In this document: piece by piece, positions 18,606 to 26,951 of the stretch
Position numbering within the stretch: position 1 is the first letter of the stretch
Layout: every line of letters starts with the position of its first letter
Assembly: GCF_024436415.1 (NCBI RefSeq)
Contig: NZ_JAFMZQ010000001.1
Span: 1,736,001-1,800,000 of the forward strand
Source: Pedobacter deserti
Lineage (GTDB): Bacteria > Bacteroidota > Bacteroidia > Sphingobacteriales > Sphingobacteriaceae
Length of the DNA: 64,000 nt
Direction: 5' to 3'
Program-made: the position numbers and the translations under genes
The notes under the pieces: model-generated
Database searches by the model: none
Seen by the model: only the letters and a program-made list of their open reading frames with translations
Told to the model about the DNA's origin: nothing

Positions 18606-19826
18606 ATGAAAGAACTTGTGAAATTGTACCTGGACGCCTACCGTGGGCTTTCTGCCGCTTCCTGGATGCTGACACTCGTCATGCTGATCAACAGGACGGG
18701 CGCGATGGTGGTGCCATTTTTGGGTTTGTACATGGTAAACCATCTCCATTTCAATTTACGCGATACGGGTATTGTATTGAGTTGCTTTGGTTTGGGTGCG
18801 GTTACGGGGAATTTTTTTGGTGGCTGGCTCACCGACAAGGCGGGTCACTTCCGTGTTCAACTGATCAGCCTGTGCCTCACTGTTCCGATGTTCATCGTGC
18901 TGCCTCAACTGGAGACCGTTCTGTCTCTTGCTTTGGGAATTTTTACGCTAAGTCTGTTTTCCGAAACTTTCCGGCCTGCCAACTCGGTGGCTGTGGCTTA
19001 TTACTCGCGACCGGAAAATGTGGTGCGCTCCTTTTCGCTCAACAGGATGGCGATGAACCTGGGTTTTTCTATTGGTCCGGCGCTGGGCGGTTTCCTTGCG
19101 GCTATTTCGTACAGCTTTCTGTTTTATGGCAATGCAATTGCGGCTTTCAGTTCTGCCTTGCTGTTCTTCGTTTATTTCAGAAACCTGAAGGGTAGCGCTT
19201 CTTCAAAAAAGCGAGAAGCAGAGGAGGCCAAAGGTGATTTGATGCCGGACAGGTCGCCTTACCGAGATGTACCTTATCTGTTGTTTAGTCTCCTGTGCTG
19301 CGTGTTTGCCGTCTGCTTTTTACAGCTGCTCAATACATTGCCCTTATACTATCGCGAGGTGTATAGCCTTTCCGAAAAGGAGATCGGGATCATTCTGGCA
19401 TTTAGCGGGGTGGTGGTGTTTTCTTTGGAAATGCTAATGGTGCACATTGCCGAGCGCAGGTTCAGCGCCAGGACAGTTATTGTTGCCGGAACCGTGCTCT
19501 GTGCCCTGTCTTTCCTTATTCTTAACCTGGTACAGGGCGTGCCTGTGCTTTATTTCTCCATGTTTGTGCTTTGTATCGCTGAGATTTTGGCAATGCCTTT
19601 TATGGCTACGGTGACCTTAAAACGGTCGTCCATAAAAAAGCGCGGAGCTTATATGGCGCTCAACGCATTATCGTTTTCGCTGGGTCATATAGGCTCACCG
19701 CTTATCGGTACCGGTATCGCTGCCGCGTATGGCTTTGAAGTCCTGTGGTGGGGCACTTCCATTACGCTGTTGATCGCGGCGCCGGGTTTCTTCTTTGTTA
19801 TGAGGCAGATGGAGCGTCGAGGGTAG
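18606..19826 (+). CDS. Major facilitator superfamily transporter
   Basis: The 406-residue inner-membrane protein has about 12 hydrophobic helices in two sets of six joined by a charged loop near residues 195-220 (SSKKREAEEAKGD). After TM2 it has GGWLTDKAGHFRVQ, the MFS motif A between TM2 and TM3 (GxLaDrxGrr). Such carriers are usually proton-coupled efflux or uptake systems. The substrate cannot be inferred, although the layout resembles drug-efflux members. The 3' end overlaps the convergent SRPBCC gene by 29 bp, so the two transcripts share an antisense tail. Confidence 0.88.
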   Translation: MKELVKLYLDAYRGLSAASWMLTLVMLINRTGAMVVPFLGLYMVNHLHFNLRDTGIVLSCFGLGAVTGNFFGGWLTDKAGHFRVQLISLCLTVPMFIVLPQLETVLSLALGIFTLSLFSETFRPANSVAVAYYSRPENVVRSFSLNRMAMNLGFSIGPALGGFLAAISYSFLFYGNAIAAFSSALLFFVYFRNLKGSASSKKREAEEAKGDLMPDRSPYRDVPYLLFSLLCCVFAVCFLQLLNTLPLYYREVYSLSEKEIGIILAFSGVVVFSLEMLMVHIAERRFSARTVIVAGTVLCALSFLILNLVQGVPVLYFSMFVLCIAEILAMPFMATVTLKRSSIKKRGAYMALNALSFSLGHIGSPLIGTGIAAAYGFEVLWWGTSITLLIAAPGFFFVMRQMERRG

Positions 19827-20211
19827 CTTTCAGCTGGCTTGTCTGGTGATCGGTAAGCTTTTGCAGTGGACCTGAAGCAAGCATTTTCATCATCATGTTC
19901 AGATCGGCGACAATGGTTAACTTGGCCAGCGTTCCGCCATTGCCATTTTCGGTAACCGTCCATTTCAGTTCCACGTCAAAGGGAGGTTTCTCTGTAGGCA
20001 GCGCGATCAGTTCCTTGTTTTCTATGCGGCTGGTGATGCGGATGGCAAGCTTCGCCATGTTTTGGATGGTAAAACTAGCCTCGTCTTCCGTGGATGACCA
20101 ATTGTAAATATTTTCCGGCATCAGCTGTTTGTGGTTATTCATGTCGGACAGGAACGCGTAAACCGTGCTAACCGGCTTGTTGATGTCGGTGGTACTTTCT
20201 ATAATGGTCAT
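19798..20211 (-). CDS. SRPBCC (START/polyketide cyclase-like) protein
   Basis: The 137-residue single-domain protein has a START-like ligand-pocket pattern: TIIESTTDINKPVSTVYAFLSDMNNHKQLMP, a central sheet (ELKWTVTENGNGGTLAKLTIVADL), and a long C-terminal helix (ASGPLQKLTDHQTSQLKATL). The family binds hydrophobic ligands or acts as a cyclase or dehydrase. The ligand is unknown. It starts 8 bp after the pyrE stop and is likely cotranscribed with pyrE, without an obvious metabolic link. Its end overlaps the MFS gene. Confidence 0.82.
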   Translation of the reverse strand: MTIIESTTDINKPVSTVYAFLSDMNNHKQLMPENIYNWSSTEDEASFTIQNMAKLAIRITSRIENKELIALPTEKPPFDVELKWTVTENGNGGTLAKLTIVADLNMMMKMLASGPLQKLTDHQTSQLKATLDAPSAS

Positions 20212-20219
20212 AGGCTTTA

Positions 20220-20882
20220 TTAACTTAATTGTTGTTCTTCTTCTTTGCCCCAGGTTGCGGGGTTACGACGCCATTTGGTCAGCAGGTCCACTTCATTGGT
20301 ACCAATGAAGCTATGTTCTGCGGCGTATTCAATCAGTGCATTGTAATTCGACAAGGTAGCGTAGCGGCATTTCGCTTCTTTAAAGTTCTCATCAGCCTGG
20401 TCAAAGCCGTAGGTAAAGATGGCAACCAGTCCGGCTACCGATAGTCCGGCGTTTCGCAGTGCTTCAACAGCCTGCAGACTGCTCTTCCCGGTAGAGATGA
20501 GGTCTTCAATAACCACAACACGCTGTCCTTCCACGATCTCTCCTTCAATTAAGCTGCCGGTACCATGTTCTTTGGCTTTAGCCCTTACATAGGCAAAAGG
20601 CAATCCCAGTTCCTGGGCTACCAGTGCGCCCTGAGGGATTCCCGCTGTGGCTACACCCGCAATCAGATCTACTGAACCGAACTCTTCCTGTATAAGCTGG
20701 CTAAGTTTCTGCCTGATGTATGTTCTTACAGAGGGGTGAGAAAGCGTGATCCTGTTGTCACAATAAATTGGCGATTTCCAACCCGATGCCCAGGTAAATG
20801 GATTATTAGGTTGTAACTTTATTGCTTTAATTTGTAATAAAAATTCAGCTACCTTTAATTCAATATCACTTTTATTATACAT
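20220..20882 (-). CDS. pyrE: Orotate phosphoribosyltransferase
   Basis: The 220-residue enzyme converts orotate and PRPP to orotidine 5'-phosphate in pyrimidine synthesis. The N-terminal hood contains FTWASGWKSPIYCDNRITLS, typical of PyrE. The catalytic loop is YVRAKAKEHGTG and the PRPP motif is RVVVIEDLISTGKSSLQAVEAL. The ATG at 20880-20882 shares two bases with the ATG of the divergent NUDIX gene, so no promoter spacer exists. A perfect -7 element on the - strand lies inside the NUDIX coding sequence and predicts a leaderless transcript. The next gene, SRPBCC, follows after 8 bp. Confidence 0.96.
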   Translation of the reverse strand: MYNKSDIELKVAEFLLQIKAIKLQPNNPFTWASGWKSPIYCDNRITLSHPSVRTYIRQKLSQLIQEEFGSVDLIAGVATAGIPQGALVAQELGLPFAYVRAKAKEHGTGSLIEGEIVEGQRVVVIEDLISTGKSSLQAVEALRNAGLSVAGLVAIFTYGFDQADENFKEAKCRYATLSNYNALIEYAAEHSFIGTNEVDLLTKWRRNPATWGKEEEQQLS

Positions 20883-21495
20883 GGTCCAAAATTACAGAAT
20901 TTATATCAACGATAATACTCTGTTTATAACAGATTTGATGCCAGCGCATTCGGCGAAAATACAACAACTTGACATACAGGATTTTGATTTCCCAACATTC
21001 TATAAAAATGTAAACAAGCTCTCTGGGGCCGAATATGTTTTGCTGAGCCCTGATCCGAAAGCCGTGTTTAAAAAGATCAGAAAAGGCATGGAGCTGATTA
21101 AGGCGGCGGGCGGACTGGTCAGAAATGGCAACGATGATTATCTGTTTATTTTCCGCCACAAGAAGTGGGATTTGCCTAAGGGTAAGACCGAAAAAGGGGA
21201 AAAAATGAAGCATGCTGCGGTACGTGAAGTGGAGGAGGAGTGCGGCGTAACCATAGCCAGCAACGACGGTAAGATCTGTAAGACCTATCATGTGTATTCG
21301 TTGCACGGCAAGCCGGTGCTGAAAAAGACAAACTGGTACGCCATGACCGTAAAGGGCGAACCGGAGCTTACCCCTCAGCTGGAAGAAGACATCACCAAAG
21401 CGGTGTGGCTCGACAGGCTTGAACTGAAGCCGGTGCTGAAGAATACGTATCCTTCTATAAAGCAGGTTCTGGACGAAGCTGGATTGCTGGTATAA
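20881..21495 (+). CDS. NUDIX hydrolase
   Basis: The 204-residue protein has a Nudix domain from about residue 75 (AAGGLVRNGNDDYLFIFRHKKWDLPKG). The Nudix box GKTEKGEKMKHAAVREVEEE then CGV fits GX5EX7REUXEEXGU with all metal ligands. The N-terminal ~70 residues (MVQNYRIYINDNTLFITDL) form an added domain seen in Bacteroidota relatives. The enzymes hydrolyse nucleoside diphosphate-linked compounds; the substrate is unknown. The start codon overlaps pyrE's. Its promoter must lie within the pyrE 5' region, where TTAATTTG at 20827-20834 is one mismatch from the -7 consensus. Confidence 0.92.
   Translation: MVQNYRIYINDNTLFITDLMPAHSAKIQQLDIQDFDFPTFYKNVNKLSGAEYVLLSPDPKAVFKKIRKGMELIKAAGGLVRNGNDDYLFIFRHKKWDLPKGKTEKGEKMKHAAVREVEEECGVTIASNDGKICKTYHVYSLHGKPVLKKTNWYAMTVKGEPELTPQLEEDITKAVWLDRLELKPVLKNTYPSIKQVLDEAGLLV
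20887..20894 (-). promoter_or_regulatory. -7 element TAATTTTG directly before pyrE
   Basis: A perfect TAnnTTTG on the - strand ends 4 nt before the pyrE ATG, inside the first codons of the divergent NUDIX gene. With -7 spacing, transcription would start at or next to the A of ATG. No -33 TTG is seen at the usual distance. Confidence 0.45.
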
Positions 21496-21512
21496 GCCGC
21501 TTGTAACGGTGC

Positions 21513-21974
21513 TTAGAGGAAAGGTAAGGCCTCTGGCGGGAGGAACATGCTTACGTCGCCATTGTTACGCAGGATATCACGGACGATCGTTGAGCTTACG
21601 GAGGAATATTCCGGTTTGCTTAACAGCAGGATGGTCTCCACCTCAGGCATCATGGTCTGATTGATGTGGGCAATGGCTTTTTCATACTCAAAGTCGGCCA
21701 CCGAGCGGATGCCCCTGACCATGTACTGCGCCTTAATCTTCCGGCAGAAATCGACGGTGAGCCCCTCATAAAGCTGTACCTCTACGCCCGGATATGCGGA
21801 AAAAACGCTGTCCACAATGTCTTTTCTTGTTGCGGCAGGTAGAAAGCCCTGTTTTGAACTGTTGAGCCCTATGCCGATCACGATCTTGTCGAACAAAGGC
21901 AAAGCCCGCTTGAGGATGTCGACATGCGCGATGGTGATCGGATCGAAGGAGCCAGGGAAAAGTGCAGTTTTCAT
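21513..21974 (-). CDS. coaD: Phosphopantetheine adenylyltransferase
   Basis: The 153-residue enzyme of coenzyme A synthesis transfers AMP from ATP to 4'-phosphopantetheine. It starts MKTALFPGSFDPITIAHVDI with the nucleotidyltransferase TxxH-like motif. It has YMVRGIRSVADFEYEKAIAHINQ, the pantetheine site with the conserved Arg, and SSVSSTIVRDILRNNGDVS, the usual ISSS/T-R C-terminal motif. Length and motifs are standard. The start overlaps the rsmD stop by 4 bp. The rsmD-coaD-DUF3822 cluster recurs in Bacteroidota. Confidence 0.96.
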   Translation of the reverse strand: MKTALFPGSFDPITIAHVDILKRALPLFDKIVIGIGLNSSKQGFLPAATRKDIVDSVFSAYPGVEVQLYEGLTVDFCRKIKAQYMVRGIRSVADFEYEKAIAHINQTMMPEVETILLLSKPEYSSVSSTIVRDILRNNGDVSMFLPPEALPFL

Positions 21975-22510
21975 ATCTCTGAGGTAAAGAAGCTGAAGGA
22001 TGAGTTGCCGTATTTCCGTGTTTCACTGTAGCCGGGTTTACCTGCCAGCTTCAGGAAAGAGGGATGTTCTACAATTAAGGTCCCGTTTTCGGCCAGCAGG
22101 CCTCGCTGTAACACCAGTTCAGGAATATCAGGGATGCTGGGAAGGTCGTATGGCGGATCGGCAAAAATGATCTGATAGCTGTCGCTATGGTTTTGAATAA
22201 ACTTAAACACATCTGCCTTCTCCACGCTGATTTGTTGAAGTTCGTGCTGAGTTGCGACCGACTTTACCCAGTTCACACAGCCCGGGTGTTTGTCGACCGC
22301 CCTGACATGCGCCGCACCTCTGGATGCGAATTCTATGCTGATATTGCCGGTGCCGCAAAACAGATCGAGCACTTTGCATGCTTCAAAATCGTAGTCATTG
22401 TACAGGATGTTGAAAAGCGCTTCTTTAGCCATATCGGTCGTTGGCCTTACCGGCAGGTTGCCCGGGGCATTGAAACGCAGTCCCTTTAATTTACCACCTA
22501 TGATTCGCAT
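21971..22510 (-). CDS. rsmD: 16S rRNA (guanine(966)-N(2))-methyltransferase RsmD
   Basis: The 179-residue SAM-dependent methyltransferase acts on G966 in the small-subunit head. It starts MRIIGGKLKGLRFNAPGNLP and carries RPTTDMAKEALFNIL, the SAM motif VLDLFCGTGNISIEFASRGA and the catalytic DPPY (IIFADPPYDLP). The length fits the family. It overlaps the DUF3822 gene by 13 bp upstream and coaD by 4 bp downstream, so translation is likely coupled. Confidence 0.94.
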   Translation of the reverse strand: MRIIGGKLKGLRFNAPGNLPVRPTTDMAKEALFNILYNDYDFEACKVLDLFCGTGNISIEFASRGAAHVRAVDKHPGCVNWVKSVATQHELQQISVEKADVFKFIQNHSDSYQIIFADPPYDLPSIPDIPELVLQRGLLAENGTLIVEHPSFLKLAGKPGYSETRKYGNSSFSFFTSEI

Positions 22511-23331
22511 AACCGGAGCGCCAGCAGGCTGGTATAATAATGTAAAGGCATGTCCAGCAGTAGCTCCAGGTTGAGCTCGCTATGCTCGGCCGCTTGGAAT
22601 GTGATCGTGTCAAAGTATTTTTTTAAGCACTGATGATTGGCGTCGTCGTCATTAATGATACCGCTAAGGTAAACGGTGGCATTGGCGTCGATAGCCAGTT
22701 GCTGCCGGAGCAACAGCAGATAGTAATTGAACTCTTCGCTGTTCGCGATTTCAAAACCGCCCTGGAAGATGAGTTGGCCGCCCTTAACAAAGCTGGCGTA
22801 AAAGGACCCGGCAGTAAAATCGAGCATGATAAACTGCTCATCGCGCTGTTTTTGCACCAGGGCCAGCAACGGACTCAAATGATCGTACGCCATGCTGCCA
22901 CCAGGAATACGTTCTAGTACACGTTCAGCCAGTGGAGGTAAAGCATACACGGTGGTAAAGCCAAATGCCGACGCGGGCCGGGTGTAAAGTCTCCTGCCAG
23001 GCTGTTCCGGAAAGAACTTCGTAAAGGCCTCCGCCTCATGCTGGCTATACAGCTCATCGGGCACGGAGATGGTATTTGGGGTATGAACGGAGACACGGGT
23101 TTCTTTGAAGGCCAGTTTAAGTTTTTCGTCTTTTTCCAGCAAATCTGCCAGTCTGAGGTCCGTTTCCTGACACTCCTGCTCATCATACAGCGCTATAAGT
23201 CTGCCAGCCTCTTCGTCAACAATAGCATAAGATAGACTGTCGGCCGTCAGCCTGATGAGCAGACTGCAGTTTTCAGCATGGTGCTCACCGAAACCTGGAT
23301 CAAGTAATAATATGCTATTTTTGCTGTTCAT
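22498..23331 (-). CDS. DUF3822 family protein
   Basis: The 277-residue cytoplasmic protein (MNSKNSILLLDPGFGEHHAENC) has the Bacteroidota DUF3822 pattern, with an actin/ASKHA-like look: FIMLDFTAGSFYASFVKGGQLIFQGGFE resembles the phosphate-binding strands of type IV pilus PilM/FtsA-like proteins. Function unknown. The in-frame TTG at 23373 would add 14 residues but lies upstream of a -7 element that ends 5 nt before the ATG at 23331, so ATG 23331 is chosen. It is the first gene of the DUF3822-rsmD-coaD operon. Confidence 0.8.
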   Translation of the reverse strand: MNSKNSILLLDPGFGEHHAENCSLLIRLTADSLSYAIVDEEAGRLIALYDEQECQETDLRLADLLEKDEKLKLAFKETRVSVHTPNTISVPDELYSQHEAEAFTKFFPEQPGRRLYTRPASAFGFTTVYALPPLAERVLERIPGGSMAYDHLSPLLALVQKQRDEQFIMLDFTAGSFYASFVKGGQLIFQGGFEIANSEEFNYYLLLLRQQLAIDANATVYLSGIINDDDANHQCLKKYFDTITFQAAEHSELNLELLLDMPLHYYTSLLALRLCES

Positions 23332-23336
23332 GTAGA

Positions 23337-23344
23337 CAAAACTA
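23337..23344 (-). promoter_or_regulatory. -7 element TAGTTTTG directly before the DUF3822 gene
   Basis: A perfect TAnnTTTG on the - strand ends 5 nt before ATG 23331, which predicts a leaderless or nearly leaderless mRNA. A TTTG (complement of 23371-23374) lies 26 nt further upstream, somewhat beyond the usual 19-21 nt spacing. Confidence 0.45.
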
Positions 23345-23380
23345 ATCGTTTTTTCTATAAGATTACCATCCAAAAACTAA

Positions 23381-24829
23381 ATGGACAAAGCCAGTATCAT
23401 TGCTCAGGCATACGAATTCAAGCCTACTGACCAGCAAATGGAGTTTTGCCGGGCAATGGCCGCGTTCCTCTCGCGTCCTCTAGACCGGCAGTGCTTCGTT
23501 TTGCGCGGCTATGCCGGAACGGGCAAGACCACTTCGGTGGCCGCGCTGGTGAAGGTGCTGCGACAGTTTGCCCTCAGGCCGGTGCTGCTGGCTCCGACTG
23601 GTCGCGCCGCCAAGGTCATGGGCACATATACGGGCCGCACCGCACTTACCATACATAAGAAGATATACCGGAAGCGCTCGGCGGTGTCGCCGGAGATGAC
23701 CTTTCAACTGGCGCCCAACCTGGCCGAACATACGGTATTTATTGTGGATGAAGCTTCCATGATAGCCGACGACTGGAACGCACACACGGGATCTTCGCTG
23801 CTGAAGGACCTAATGGAGTTTGTGTACAACGGGAAAAACTGCGGGGTGATTATGGTGGGCGATACGGCACAGTTGCCCCCGGTAGGCAGCGTCGACAGTC
23901 CGGCTTTGAATCCCGATCACCTGGCCCACGGCTTTGGTCTGCAGGCCCACATGGTAGAGCTCAGAGAGGTGGTGCGACAGGGAAAGCGTTCGGGGATACT
24001 GGCCAATGCGACAAAGCTGCGCAAGATGATTATCAAAGACAGCGATACGGAAAGCGGTGGGGCGGCTACGCCGCTTCCGAAGTTCGTGACCAAAGGCTAT
24101 AAGGATGTATTCCGGATGACTGGTCTGAAGCTGGTGGAGGGACTGGAATATGCCTACAGCAAGTTCGGACTGGAAAATACGCTGATCGTTTGCCGCTCGA
24201 ATAAGTCGGCCAACACCTATAACCAGCAGATCAGGGCCCGCCTGCTTTACCGTGAGGAGGAACTGACCGGCGGGGATCAGATCATGGTGGTCAAAAACAA
24301 TTACTTCTGGCTGCCCGACAATGAATCGGCTGCCTTTATTGCCAATGGTGACATGGCCAGGGTGATCCGTGTGCGCGGGGCTGAGGAGCGCTATGGTTTA
24401 CGCTTTTGTGAGGTAATGCTCGAATTCCCGGATTTCCCTGCTGCGGGAAGCATAACCTGCAAGGTGATACTGGATACCCTCACGGCAGAGACCCCGAATT
24501 TGTCGCGCGAACAAAGCAACAGGATGTTTGAAGAGCTGAATGAGGATTACGGGCATATCGCCGACAAGCGCCTGCGTTTTAAGGCGATAAAAGAAGATCC
24601 GTATTACAACGCGCTCCAGATTAAGTTTTCTTATGCCGTGACGTGTCACAAGGCGCAGGGCGGTCAGTGGGAGGCCGTGTTCGTAGATCAGGGCTATCTG
24701 ACGGACGATATGGTCGATACTGAATTCCTTCGCTGGCTTTATACCGCCGTTACCCGTGCTAAAAGCGAATTATTTTTCGTAAATTTTGCCTCGCACCTGT
24801 TCACGTCGGTAGAAGAGGAGTCGTATTGA
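23381..24829 (+). CDS. RecD-like ATP-dependent DNA helicase (SF1B)
   Basis: The 482-residue helicase has Walker A GYAGTGKTT, motif II VFIVDEASMI, motif III VGDTAQLPPVG and a C-terminal UvrD_C_2 segment FSYAVTCHKAQGGQWEAVFVDQ (motif V), ending with RWLYTAVTRAKSELFFV (motif VI). It lacks the long N-terminal region of RecD2 and is similar in size to Dda/Pif1-like SF1B enzymes. It probably moves 5'-3' on single-stranded DNA and acts in repair or replication. The exact role is unknown. It is followed after 20 bp by the four-helix sensor gene. Confidence 0.9.
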   Translation: MDKASIIAQAYEFKPTDQQMEFCRAMAAFLSRPLDRQCFVLRGYAGTGKTTSVAALVKVLRQFALRPVLLAPTGRAAKVMGTYTGRTALTIHKKIYRKRSAVSPEMTFQLAPNLAEHTVFIVDEASMIADDWNAHTGSSLLKDLMEFVYNGKNCGVIMVGDTAQLPPVGSVDSPALNPDHLAHGFGLQAHMVELREVVRQGKRSGILANATKLRKMIIKDSDTESGGAATPLPKFVTKGYKDVFRMTGLKLVEGLEYAYSKFGLENTLIVCRSNKSANTYNQQIRARLLYREEELTGGDQIMVVKNNYFWLPDNESAAFIANGDMARVIRVRGAEERYGLRFCEVMLEFPDFPAAGSITCKVILDTLTAETPNLSREQSNRMFEELNEDYGHIADKRLRFKAIKEDPYYNALQIKFSYAVTCHKAQGGQWEAVFVDQGYLTDDMVDTEFLRWLYTAVTRAKSELFFVNFASHLFTSVEEESY

Positions 24830-24849
24830 GTTAAGTAAAACGGAACAAC

Positions 24850-25536
24850 ATGAATTTTGCTTTTTCTATAAATAAGAAAATACGGGTGGCTACGCTGTTA
24901 TTTGCCGTGATGGCTTGTACCATTCTGATCAGGATACTGGAAGACAAGAGTGTCAGGAGTATGAACGAGGCGTTCGTGTCTATGTATTCCGACAGACTTA
25001 TCCCGGCGGCCGATCTGTTCTATCTGGCGGAAAACGCCAATGCGAAGAAATCCCTGTTTGAGGCGGCGTTATATAATAAAGTTAATGCGCTCGACAAGGC
25101 GGGATTTAAGAAGGAACTTGCGCGTTATAATATGATTATCGACTCGCTGATCAGAAAGTATGAGAAAACATACCTGGTGAAGCAGGAAAAAAGTTTGTTG
25201 CAGGAGTTGCGGCAGCAGATTTATGCCAACCGCCAGGTGGAAAACAATATGCTTACGCTGGTTAACCGGGCCGATTTTGCGGGTGCACGACATATTTATG
25301 AACACGTGGGCCGGCCGTCGGCCGATCTCACCTTCAATCGTTTATCGGCCTTAATGGGCATACAGAAAGCGGTGGGTCTGGAGCTGATGCATGATTCGGA
25401 ATTCATTGTATCGGGCACCAAGGTGTATTCGGTTTTGCAGATCGCGCTGGCGATTGTCATCGGTATCCTGATCGTCGGCATCATCTTTACGTCAAACGTG
25501 GTGAAGATCAGCAATGAGAAGTACCGGCTGAACTAG
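24850..25536 (+). CDS. Membrane protein with MCP-type four-helix-bundle sensor domain, no output domain
   Basis: The 228-residue protein has TM1 at about 12-30 (VATLLFAVMACTILIRIL), an extracytoplasmic helical domain (35-190) like the four-helix-bundle sensor of chemoreceptors and histidine kinases, and TM2 at about 195-217 (LQIALAIVIGILIVGIIFTS). It ends 11 residues later (NVVKISNEKYRLN), with no HAMP, kinase or methyl-accepting domain. It may act as a separate sensory subunit or be the remnant of a longer receptor. The stop overlaps the convergent histidine kinase gene by 4 bp. Function is inferred from topology only. Confidence 0.7.
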   Translation: MNFAFSINKKIRVATLLFAVMACTILIRILEDKSVRSMNEAFVSMYSDRLIPAADLFYLAENANAKKSLFEAALYNKVNALDKAGFKKELARYNMIIDSLIRKYEKTYLVKQEKSLLQELRQQIYANRQVENNMLTLVNRADFAGARHIYEHVGRPSADLTFNRLSALMGIQKAVGLELMHDSEFIVSGTKVYSVLQIALAIVIGILIVGIIFTSNVVKISNEKYRLN

Positions 25537-26852
25537 CCTGCCGGGGCCAGGTTTAGGCTTATAATGAATTTGCTTCCCTCGTTTTCCCTGCTCTCGACAG
25601 TTATTTTGCCGCCGTGCTGTTCTATGATTGACCGGGAAATATGCAAGCCCAGTCCGATAGATTTCTCCCCTTTCAGTCCGGTGCGCCCTGACTTGGAAAA
25701 CTGGTCGAACAGGTTATCATGGAGATGTTCCGGGATGCCGATGCCGAAGTCCTGAACACATATGGTGCAGGTGTCGACTGAAGTTTCCAATTTAACGTGG
25801 ATAGGACTGTTCAGCGGTGAGAACTTCAACCCGTTCCCGATAAGGTTGTCTATTACCCTCGCAAACTTGGATTGGTTGATCTGTGCAAAAACGCGCTTGC
25901 TGGCAGTAAGCAACCGGATCTCATTGCGCCCGTCGGTGTTGGTCTGCCAGGCCGTACACAGGTTCGTTAAAAAAGGTACAAGGTCTACCTGCTCAAGTTC
26001 CAGGGGCTTCTTTACCTTCTGTGCTACCTCCACCAGGTCGTTAATGATATTTTTTGCATGCACCGCGGAGTTAAAGATCATTTGTGCCGGTGTGCGTCCG
26101 CCCTCTTTCTGCTCATTGATGAGTATGCTGCTGAGCGCCTCGATGTTATTGATCGGCGCGCGGAGGTCGTGCGCCACAAAGGCCAGGATTTCCCCTTTCT
26201 GGTGACTTAAGTTTTGTATTTCCTTGTTCTTTTCCCGGAGTTGCCGGAGTTGTATATAGTGTACCGACTTAAAATAGTAGCCGTAGCGGCTGCATACGAA
26301 GAAAACCGAGGCCAGGATAATGCCGGCGATGACGGTCATGAATGCCTCCTGCACATCATGCGGCGGGCTGGCGACAATGAATAGCAGCACAATGTAAAGC
26401 GTAAGAAAAATGCTTTGCCGCAGACTGAGCGCAAAAAAGACACTGGTAAGTACGATGCCGATCAGGAAGACGGTTAAGGTGTTTTTAACGCTGTGCAGGG
26501 ACACAATATAGCTTACACTGAAGGTTGTGCTCAGCAGAAAGAGGCAATATAACGAAGTAAAAAAATCTCTTTTCATCGGTGTCCATGTGCTGCGCTTCAG
26601 GGCTTGACCGCATATAACCGCAAAGATTGCCGACCCGCAGATCTGCACCCAGTTGCTCAGGCTATACTCATGGAAATTCGGCATGCTGCTCAGTTCTTCC
26701 AGGTAGAAAAACGATGCGATCCGCGCAGATCCTGCCACGCATATCAGGAACAGGCACAGATTTCTGATCTGTCGCACGTTGCGATACCCGTAGGCCTTCC
26801 GGAAGCTGTCATAATAGGGAGATGGCGTCTGGTAATGGAAGAGATTGAACAA
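25533..26852 (-). CDS. Membrane-bound sensor histidine kinase
   Basis: The 439-residue kinase has six hydrophobic segments between about 25 and 190, a short coiled coil (LRQLREKNKEIQNLSHQ), then a HisKA domain with the phospho-His in AFVAHDLRAPINN and a HATPase domain: NLIGNGLKFSP (N box), QDFGIGIP (G1) and SIGLGLHISRSI (G2). It has no periplasmic sensor, so it probably senses within the membrane. No response regulator is adjacent. The start is a TTG (MFNLFHYQTPS); no ATG occurs before the first TM. It is convergent with the four-helix sensor gene. Confidence 0.85.
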   Translation of the reverse strand: MFNLFHYQTPSPYYDSFRKAYGYRNVRQIRNLCLFLICVAGSARIASFFYLEELSSMPNFHEYSLSNWVQICGSAIFAVICGQALKRSTWTPMKRDFFTSLYCLFLLSTTFSVSYIVSLHSVKNTLTVFLIGIVLTSVFFALSLRQSIFLTLYIVLLFIVASPPHDVQEAFMTVIAGIILASVFFVCSRYGYYFKSVHYIQLRQLREKNKEIQNLSHQKGEILAFVAHDLRAPINNIEALSSILINEQKEGGRTPAQMIFNSAVHAKNIINDLVEVAQKVKKPLELEQVDLVPFLTNLCTAWQTNTDGRNEIRLLTASKRVFAQINQSKFARVIDNLIGNGLKFSPLNSPIHVKLETSVDTCTICVQDFGIGIPEHLHDNLFDQFSKSGRTGLKGEKSIGLGLHISRSIIEQHGGKITVESRENEGSKFIISLNLAPAG

Positions 26853-26908
26853 TGTTGGTTTTTAGGGTAAAAATAGTAAAATGCCGTTAAGTTTCCTGTT
26901 ATTTATAT

Positions 26909-26916
26909 TAGTTTTG
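26909..26916 (+). promoter_or_regulatory. -7 element TAGTTTTG for the gtrA-GT39 operon
   Basis: A perfect TAnnTTTG lies 35 nt before the GTG start at 26952, in the gap between the divergent histidine kinase gene and the GtrA gene. The -33 region shows no clear TTG. Confidence 0.45.
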
Positions 26917-26951
26917 TTGAAAGTAAATCACCATGCCTGTCATTTTCTGTT

